Assembly (NCBI GenBank): GCA_949288685.1
Contig: CASELB010000083.1
Span: forward strand, 1-21,333
Reading direction: 5' to 3'
Length of the DNA: 21,333 nt
Origin: an uncultured bacterium
GTDB lineage: Bacteria; Cyanobacteriota; Vampirovibrionia; Gastranaerophilales; Gastranaerophilaceae
A program made the translations under genes and the position numbers. Of this stretch, positions 7,611 to 12,411 are shown one piece after another; the stretch's first letter is position 1; each line of letters starts with the position of its first letter. The notes beneath the pieces are model-generated. The model did no database searches, had not been told where the DNA came from, and worked only from the letters and a program-made list of their open reading frames with translations.

Positions 7611-8879
7611 TTATTTTTCTGTTATTACAGGCAAGTTTATGATAAATGTAGAACCGTTATTTACTTCGCTCTTAACAGAAATTTTGCCTCCGTGAAGTTC
7701 TACGAGTTCTTTTGTAATCGTTAAGCCCAGTCCTGTTGAGGATTCTTTTTTTGTATAAGCAGAGTCGAGCTGTACGAATTTAGCAAATATTTTCCCGTGG
7801 TATTTAGGATCAATGCCTATACCGTTATCGTGTACCGATAAGATTACATGGTCTTTTTTGTTAATAGCATCAAGCAGTATTTCTCCGTTTTCGGGAGTAA
7901 ACTTAATAGCGTTACTTACCAGATTATAGAATATTTGCTGCATTTTCTGGTAATCAGCGTAGATTTCAAAATCGTCTTCAAAATCTTTAATCATACGTAT
8001 ATTTTTCTTTGCGGCAAGCGGGGCAAGAACATTACAGACTTCCGTGTAGAGAACATCAATACTGAATCTGCTGCGGGAAATTTTCATTGCCTTTGCTTCG
8101 ATTTTAGAAATATCAAGGATTTCATTAATCATCCCGAGCAGCCTTAAACCTGAAACTCTTATTTCATTAACATACTCGCTCTGTTTGCCGGAAAGTTTGC
8201 CATACATTCCGTTTTCAAGGATTTCTGAGAATCCGAGAATTGAATTGAGCGGTGTTCTTAACTCGTGAGAAACATTTGCCAGAAACTCATTTTTTACTTT
8301 GTCAGCCTCTAAAATTTTTTCATTTTGTTCCTTAATAGTTTTATAGGCATTATTCTTTTCTATAATCCCGTCTTTTAGTGCTTTTAGTTGAATTTTAAAT
8401 ACATTTGACAGCTCAAGGTCTTTTATTACATAGGAAATCATGCAGGAACATGTTTTTAGTATTGCTAAATCTTCATCAGTATAAGATTTCCCGTCATTCC
8501 TTACCAGAACAAGAATTCCGAATACGGCAGAACGGATAATGAGTTTAGAAATTGCATAATTGCAGTCTTTCCCTTGAATTTTCAGGCACTTAATTATCGG
8601 GTGATTGTCATCTGCAATATAATTGTCTTCTGAATATATAAGTTTTCTCTGACGCGGATTAAACGGAAACAAGCTGTTCTCTGTGTAGGTTGAATACTTG
8701 TTAAAAGAGTACTTTAGCTGCAAACTCTCAGGATTAACGTAATAGATAAAAGCATCAGTAAACTCAAAAATTTTTTCAAGTTTTTGGAATATGCTGTCAG
8801 CGCCGTCTTTTTCATTCAAATTTGTTTCAAAGAATAGCGGAAAAATATTTAATACTTCATTGTTGCTAATTTTTGGCAT
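7611..8879 (-). CDS. Soluble sensor histidine kinase with GAF-like input domain
   Basis: This 422-residue two-component kinase has no membrane segment or signal peptide, so it should sense a cytoplasmic signal. Residues about 15-165 form a GAF-like domain (SKLIIRSAVFGILVLVRNDG core), then a short coiled coil to about 195. The HisKA dimerisation domain carries NVSHELRTPLN with the phosphorylated His205. The HATPase domain follows: N-box NLVSNAIKFTPENGEI, DNGIGI, the F-box around KFVQLD and GLGLTITKELVELHGG. All catalytic boxes look intact. No response regulator lies beside it, so it is an orphan within this window. No Shine-Dalgarno is seen. A good promoter (TTGCTC, 17 bp, TGC-TAAAAT) would start transcription at or very near the ATG, suggesting a leaderless message. 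Its signal and partner cannot be told. Confidence 0.93.
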   Translation of the reverse strand: MPKISNNEVLNIFPLFFETNLNEKDGADSIFQKLEKIFEFTDAFIYYVNPESLQLKYSFNKYSTYTENSLFPFNPRQRKLIYSEDNYIADDNHPIIKCLKIQGKDCNYAISKLIIRSAVFGILVLVRNDGKSYTDEDLAILKTCSCMISYVIKDLELSNVFKIQLKALKDGIIEKNNAYKTIKEQNEKILEADKVKNEFLANVSHELRTPLNSILGFSEILENGMYGKLSGKQSEYVNEIRVSGLRLLGMINEILDISKIEAKAMKISRSRFSIDVLYTEVCNVLAPLAAKKNIRMIKDFEDDFEIYADYQKMQQIFYNLVSNAIKFTPENGEILLDAINKKDHVILSVHDNGIGIDPKYHGKIFAKFVQLDSAYTKKESSTGLGLTITKELVELHGGKISVKSEVNNGSTFIINLPVITEK

Positions 8880-8885
8880 AATTAA

Positions 8886-8914
8886 ATTTTAGCAGAGGAA
8901 AGAAGAGAGAGCAA
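8886..8914 (-). promoter_or_regulatory. Candidate promoter of the histidine kinase gene, leaderless spacing
   Basis: On the minus strand, -35 TTGCTC (8909-8914), a 17-bp spacer and -10 TAAAAT (8886-8891), with the extended TG one base upstream. The last -10 base is 6 nt from the ATG, so the expected start is about 8879, the A of the ATG itself. Confidence 0.55.
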
Positions 8915-8946
8915 TAATATATTTATATGTTATATTTAAAGTAAAA

Positions 8947-8953
8947 AAGGAGG
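8947..8953 (+). promoter_or_regulatory. Strong ribosome binding site of the alcohol dehydrogenase gene
   Basis: AAGGAGG lies 8 nt before ATG 8962. It is the closest match to the anti-Shine-Dalgarno in the window and contrasts with the divergent kinase gene, which has none. Confidence 0.75.
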
Positions 8954-8961
8954 TTTGAGAA

Positions 8962-9927
8962 ATGAGAGCAATTGTATTTGATAAAACATTACAGTATAAA
9001 ACCGATTATGCAAAACCGGTGCCGAAGGAAGGGGAAGCCTTAATAAGGGTAACACTTGCAGGAATTTGTAATACTGATTATGAAATTACAAAAGGTTATA
9101 TGGGGTATCAGGGGATTCTCGGGCATGAATTTGTCGGTGTTGTTGAAGAAGTTAACTGTGCTGATAAATCACTTGTCGGGAAACGCGTTGTAGCAGAAAT
9201 TAGCTGGGGATGTGATAAGCCGGATTGTGAATGGTGTGCCGTTAAGAATTACCGCCATTGTCCGGAACGTCATACTCTTGGAATTTGGCGTAAAGACGGG
9301 TGTTTTGCGGATTATGTTACAATTCCGGTAAATGTGTTGTTTGAAGTTCCTGATAATGTAACAGATGAACAGGCGGTGTTTACAGAGCCTCTTGCAGCAG
9401 CTTGCGAAATCTCGGAGCAACTGCATATTGAACCGTGTCAAAAAGTTCTTGTACAGGGGGATGGCAAGCTCGGTTTGATTACCGCGATGACTTTGAATTC
9501 CCAAAACTATGATGTTACGCTTGTCGGCAAGCATAGTGAAAAACTTGAACTGGTAAAAGGATTAGGTATTAAGACTATCCTCCTTGATAATTTAGGGCAG
9601 GAAAAATATGATGTTGTAGTGGAAGCAACCGGTTCGGTTTCCGGATTTGAGTCAGCGATGAGCCATACAAAACCGCGTGGCGTACTGGTTTTAAAGAGTA
9701 CCGTTGCGACAGGTAAAGAACTTAATCTTGCGCCGATAGTTATTGATGAGATAACGGTTCTCGGGTCGCGCTGCGGACAATTTAAACCTGCTTTAAGAAT
9801 TTTGGAACGTAAAGCGCTTGATTTTTCTAAACTTATTACCGCAGTTTATCCTGTGGAAAAATCGATTGAAGCATTTGAGCGTAATAAAGACAAAGATTCC
9901 GTAAAAGTTCTTGTAAGTTTTAAGTAA
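8962..9927 (+). CDS. Zinc-dependent medium-chain alcohol dehydrogenase family protein
   Basis: This is an NAD(P)-dependent oxidoreductase of the MDR superfamily; the substrate cannot be assigned. Catalytic zinc ligands look intact: Cys36 in AGICNTD, His55-Glu56 in GHEFVGVVEEV, and the Glu in FTEPLAAACE. The structural zinc lobe has Cys84, Cys89, Cys92 and Cys100, with four residues rather than the usual two between the first pair. The Rossmann part begins VLVQGDGKLGLITA. At 321 residues it is somewhat shorter than the usual 340-350. It has its own strong ribosome binding site and is followed by a perfect 15-bp terminator hairpin, so it is probably monocistronic. Close look-alikes include sorbitol/threonine dehydrogenase-like and bacteriochlorophyllide dehydrogenase-like MDR proteins; I cannot separate these from sequence alone. 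Confidence 0.9.
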   Translation: MRAIVFDKTLQYKTDYAKPVPKEGEALIRVTLAGICNTDYEITKGYMGYQGILGHEFVGVVEEVNCADKSLVGKRVVAEISWGCDKPDCEWCAVKNYRHCPERHTLGIWRKDGCFADYVTIPVNVLFEVPDNVTDEQAVFTEPLAAACEISEQLHIEPCQKVLVQGDGKLGLITAMTLNSQNYDVTLVGKHSEKLELVKGLGIKTILLDNLGQEKYDVVVEATGSVSGFESAMSHTKPRGVLVLKSTVATGKELNLAPIVIDEITVLGSRCGQFKPALRILERKALDFSKLITAVYPVEKSIEAFERNKDKDSVKVLVSFK

Positions 9928-9944
9928 ATAGGAATATTATAATG

Positions 9945-9990
9945 ACGCGGGCGGAACAAATTATTGTTCCGCCCGCGTTTATTAATTTTT
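9945..9990 (+). terminator. Rho-independent terminator after the alcohol dehydrogenase gene
   Basis: ACGCGGGCGGAACAA (9945-9959) pairs perfectly over 15 bp with 9964-9978 around an ATTA loop, followed by TTTATTAATTTTT. The thrB gene ends just beyond on the other strand. Read that way the hairpin is not followed by a T-tract, so it is mainly a plus-strand terminator. Confidence 0.9.
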
Positions 9991-10000
9991 AAGTGGTAAT

Positions 10001-10945
10001 TTAGTTTTGCTCCAGTATAACCGCCCCTTGTTCTTCAACTTTAAGCGTTCTTACGTCTGCTGATATACCAAACCCATCCCAGATTTCTTTAACGGATGAT
10101 TTGATTTTCTCAGTATTGTAATTTTTCGATATAACAAGCAGGGTCGGACCGGCACCGCTTAAAACGCAGCCTAATATACCCTGTTCATTTTTAAGTTTAT
10201 CCATAATTTCTGTCATTCCGGGGATTAACTTAATCCTGTAAGGCTGGTGTATTTTGTCATTTAAAGCCCTTACCATAAATTCTTCATCCGCTGTTTCTAT
10301 TGCATGTATAAGCATTGCCGAGTGTTTAAGGTTGTATACGGCATCATGCAGCGGAATTTCTTTAGGAATAACCGAGCGTGATATTGAAGTGGAAAGTTCA
10401 AAATCAGGTATGCAAACAGTTAAATCCCATTCTTGCGGCCATTTTAGCTTGCGATAGATAACACTTCCGTCCTCTTCAAGTGATGAGAACACGACTCCTC
10501 CGACAATCGCCGGAGTTACATTATCAGGGTGTCCCTCAACTTCTGTTGCTATAGATATAAGTGCTGTTTCGTCTGCCGGAAATCCGTGCAGCTTGTTTGC
10601 GGCAAGCAAAGCTCCGACAATCACGGATGCGGAACTCCCGAGCCCCCTTGTAATCGGGATTTCAGTTTGTATATTAATCTTAAGTTCTGAAGGCTCCTGC
10701 CCGATAGAATTATATAACAATTCAATTGCTTTATACGCAAGGTTATTTTCATCGCGCGGGATATCTTCTATAAAAGAGCTGCCTGCATCGTTACTGTTTG
10801 CGATAATATTAATTTCTATTCCGGAACCGGGCAAAACAGTTTCTTCTATTGTTATTGTGTTATATATAGGGAGTGCAAGTCCGAAACAATCAAATCCCGG
10901 TCCTAAATTTGCCGATGTTGCGGGAACTCTAACGCTAACTTTCAT
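10001..10945 (-). CDS. thrB: Homoserine kinase (ThrB), EC 2.7.1.39
   Basis: ThrB phosphorylates L-homoserine with ATP, the branch step to threonine. It is a GHMP kinase: PATSANLGPGFDCFGLAL at residues 8-25, the phosphate-binding loop PITRGLGSSAS at 97-107 with GALLAANKLHG after it, and the C-terminal SGAGPTLLVIS motif. Its 314 residues match the family. TGAGGAT (complement of 10951-10957) is a good ribosome binding site 5 nt from the ATG. It lies 22 bp downstream of the yhaM-like gene on the same strand and is probably co-transcribed. Threonine synthase and homoserine dehydrogenase are not in the window. Confidence 0.96.
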   Translation of the reverse strand: MKVSVRVPATSANLGPGFDCFGLALPIYNTITIEETVLPGSGIEINIIANSNDAGSSFIEDIPRDENNLAYKAIELLYNSIGQEPSELKINIQTEIPITRGLGSSASVIVGALLAANKLHGFPADETALISIATEVEGHPDNVTPAIVGGVVFSSLEEDGSVIYRKLKWPQEWDLTVCIPDFELSTSISRSVIPKEIPLHDAVYNLKHSAMLIHAIETADEEFMVRALNDKIHQPYRIKLIPGMTEIMDKLKNEQGILGCVLSGAGPTLLVISKNYNTEKIKSSVKEIWDGFGISADVRTLKVEEQGAVILEQN

Positions 10946-10967
10946 AAATCATCCTCATACAGCATAA

Positions 10968-11795
10968 TTATAACATGGAAACATTTATTTTCCCGAATTT
11001 AGCGGATAAATCGTCCAGATGGTGCACCAGATAAAGCTCCGGCTCCAAATCTTTTTCATTCAGGTCAATAATTGCGCCCCACTCTGCTCTTCCGTGGTGC
11101 GCGGCAATCATTTTTGCAATTGTTTTAAAACCGGCATTCATACAGATTGAAAAACCGTACTGTGAATGTGTCAGCCAATCTTTTCTAAAATCCTCATCAT
11201 AATCAATCAGACCGGTTTCTGTGTCTATTGTATATTCAAAGATTTTTCCTATATCATGCAAAAGGCATGCTGCAATAACTTCATCTTTATCAAGTTTTGC
11301 GGCAAAAAGCGGAAAATTTACATCCGCAAATGCGAGACATTCAAGTATATGAACCATTAATCCGCCGACGTAATTGTGATGCATGAGTTTGGCTGCCGGT
11401 GAAATTTTTATTTTATCTTCATATTGAAGGTAGATTTCCGATACAAACTTTTTTAAATCAGGATTTTGTATACTGTCAATATAATTTGATAATTGTTTAA
11501 AAGCAGCATCTCTCTCTTGTTTGTCAAGCCCGAGTTTTGCTTCTTTAATAAGTTCAAAGGCAGAGACCAGACAGTTATTATATTTTTCGTTAAATGAGCC
11601 GGAAACAATTCTTAGCAAATTCCCCGAACGAAATAGTTTTGGGTCCAGACGGTTCAAGGTTTCTTCCCAGAGTATACAATTAAGCAGTGATGAGTCTCCG
11701 GTGTCTCTTAATTGTAATTTGCCCATCTTTGTGCCGGCTTTGGTGTCTCCGACAGAAAAAATAACAACTTCATAAATGGTTTCAGTACTGAACAT
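10968..11795 (-). CDS. YhaM-like 3'-5' exoribonuclease (OB-fold plus HD domain)
   Basis: Residues about 1-90 form an OB-fold nucleic-acid-binding domain (GKLQLRDTGDSSLLNCILW). The rest is an HD hydrolase domain with SPAAKLMHHNYVGGLMVHILE, the metal pair His180-Asp181 in LLHDIGK, THSQYGF and AAHHGRAEWG. The order and motifs match the YhaM/CBF1 family, which trims RNA from the 3' end and can act on DNA in Gram-positive bacteria. At 275 residues it is shorter than the about 314 of the Bacillus protein. The C-terminal YLVHHLDDLSAKFGKI is present, so it is not obviously truncated. CAGGAG (complement of 11801-11806) is the ribosome binding site. It is upstream of thrB in the same direction. The family assignment is firm; the nuclease role is inferred. 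Confidence 0.88.
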   Translation of the reverse strand: MFSTETIYEVVIFSVGDTKAGTKMGKLQLRDTGDSSLLNCILWEETLNRLDPKLFRSGNLLRIVSGSFNEKYNNCLVSAFELIKEAKLGLDKQERDAAFKQLSNYIDSIQNPDLKKFVSEIYLQYEDKIKISPAAKLMHHNYVGGLMVHILECLAFADVNFPLFAAKLDKDEVIAACLLHDIGKIFEYTIDTETGLIDYDEDFRKDWLTHSQYGFSICMNAGFKTIAKMIAAHHGRAEWGAIIDLNEKDLEPELYLVHHLDDLSAKFGKINVSML

Positions 11796-11811
11796 ATACG
11801 CTCCTGTTTAT

Positions 11812-11839
11812 ATAATATTATGCGGATAGTGTAATACAA
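11812..11839 (-). promoter_or_regulatory. Candidate promoter of the yhaM-thrB operon
   Basis: On the minus strand, -35 TTGTAT (11834-11839), a 16-bp spacer and -10 TATTAT (11812-11817), just upstream of the CAGGAG ribosome binding site. Confidence 0.45.
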
Positions 11840-11879
11840 AAATACAGAAAACAAAAGTATGTTTTAAACAGTACAACAC

Positions 11880-11897
11880 AATGACTTATAGGTCATT
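11880..11897. repeat. Small hairpin past the end of the small gene
   Basis: AATGAC (11880-11885) pairs with GTCATT (11892-11897) around a 6-nt loop. It overlaps the TAA that closes the extended frame of the small gene. No T-tract follows on either strand, so termination is doubtful. Confidence 0.35.
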
Positions 11898-11942
11898 ATC
11901 TTTACCGGCGTCTTTATTCTGCTCTTTGGCAAATAGGATTTG

Positions 11943-12191
11943 CTATGCTAAATAATTAAAAGTTTCCTTTTGTGATTCGTCGGTTATGATGTGTTTTTCG
12001 CAAAAATCTTTCCATAGAGCGATTTTATGGAACATTTCATTAACGGCATTTTGATTATTGTTGTTCTCTTTATTTGCGCCGAAGTAATTATAATGGTCGT
12101 AATGGCTATTTTTTACTGCTGATTGTGCAGTATTTCCCCCTAAATATGAATTTTTTGCAGATGATAAACTGGAAATTGCAGACACTAACAT
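11943..12191 (-). CDS. Small protein of unknown function (82 aa), with an open frame beyond its TAG stop
   Basis: Not recognised. The frame is supported by a strong ribosome binding site (AAGGAG, complement of 12202-12207) 10 nt before the ATG and by an extended -10 promoter above that. The N-terminus MLVSAISSLSSAKNSYLGG is Ser/Ala-rich but not a clear signal peptide. The middle is Asn/His/Tyr-rich, with NKENNNNQN, and the last 30 residues look helical (MFHKIALWKDFCEKHI). After TAG the same frame stays open for 18 codons (QILFAKEQNKDAGKDNDL) to a TAA at 11886-11888. That tail reads like a natural continuation of the helix. Either the TAG is a recent nonsense mutation, or it is read through, or the tail is chance. 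The gene is divergent from the 918-residue repeat protein. Confidence 0.7.
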   Translation of the reverse strand: MLVSAISSLSSAKNSYLGGNTAQSAVKNSHYDHYNYFGANKENNNNQNAVNEMFHKIALWKDFCEKHIITDESQKETFNYLA

Positions 12192-12215
12192 GCAAAGTTC
12201 ACTCCTTCTTCCGAT

Positions 12216-12244
12216 ATTCTATCATGCATTTTGTAAAAATACAA
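12216..12244 (-). promoter_or_regulatory. Promoter of the small unknown gene
   Basis: On the minus strand, -35 TTGTAT (12239-12244), an exact 17-bp spacer, extended TG and -10 TAGAAT (12216-12221). The expected start near 12209 lies just before the ribosome binding site. The -35 is identical to that proposed for the yhaM operon. Confidence 0.6.
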
Positions 12245-12274
12245 TAATCCTTATGCGGAATTTTTTTTATGAAT

Positions 12275-12293
12275 ATAGTTCAATTTGAACTAT
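12275..12293. promoter_or_regulatory. Perfect 9+1+9 palindrome, likely operator
   Basis: ATAGTTCAATTTGAACTAT is a perfect inverted repeat around a single T. It lies inside the 220-bp gap between the divergent small gene (start 12191) and the 918-residue gene (start 12412). Its symmetry and its place suggest a dimeric regulator's binding site. It is too AT-rich and lacks the T-tract for a convincing terminator. The regulator is unknown. Confidence 0.5.
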
Positions 12294-12297
12294 GCAA

Positions 12298-12314
12298 TGT
12301 AACGTTTTGTAACG
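12298..12314. repeat. Direct repeat TGTAACG, copies one helical turn apart
   Basis: TGTAACG occurs at 12298-12304 and again at 12308-12314, a 10-bp period. It directly follows the palindrome and could be part of the same control region. No other clear promoter hexamers for the large gene could be assigned. Confidence 0.4.
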
Positions 12315-12411
12315 ATTGTTCAAAATTTATTAAAGTTTTCAAAAAAAATGCCGTAATAGAGAGAGTAATGTAGTACAGGTATGTGTTAATCCAAAGAAAG
12401 GAGAATTTAAT

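Noticed and set aside
10593..10967. Open frame of 124 codons antisense to thrB
   Set aside because: It overlaps conserved ThrB motifs on the other strand, and no start signal is seen.
11880..11897. Hairpin as terminator of the small gene
   Set aside because: The stem is only 6 bp, AT-rich and without a T-tract on either strand.
11943..11945. Reassignment of TAG to an amino acid across the genome
   Set aside because: Adenine deaminase ends at TAG with a normal family length, so TAG works as a stop here. Only a gene-specific mutation or readthrough stays open.
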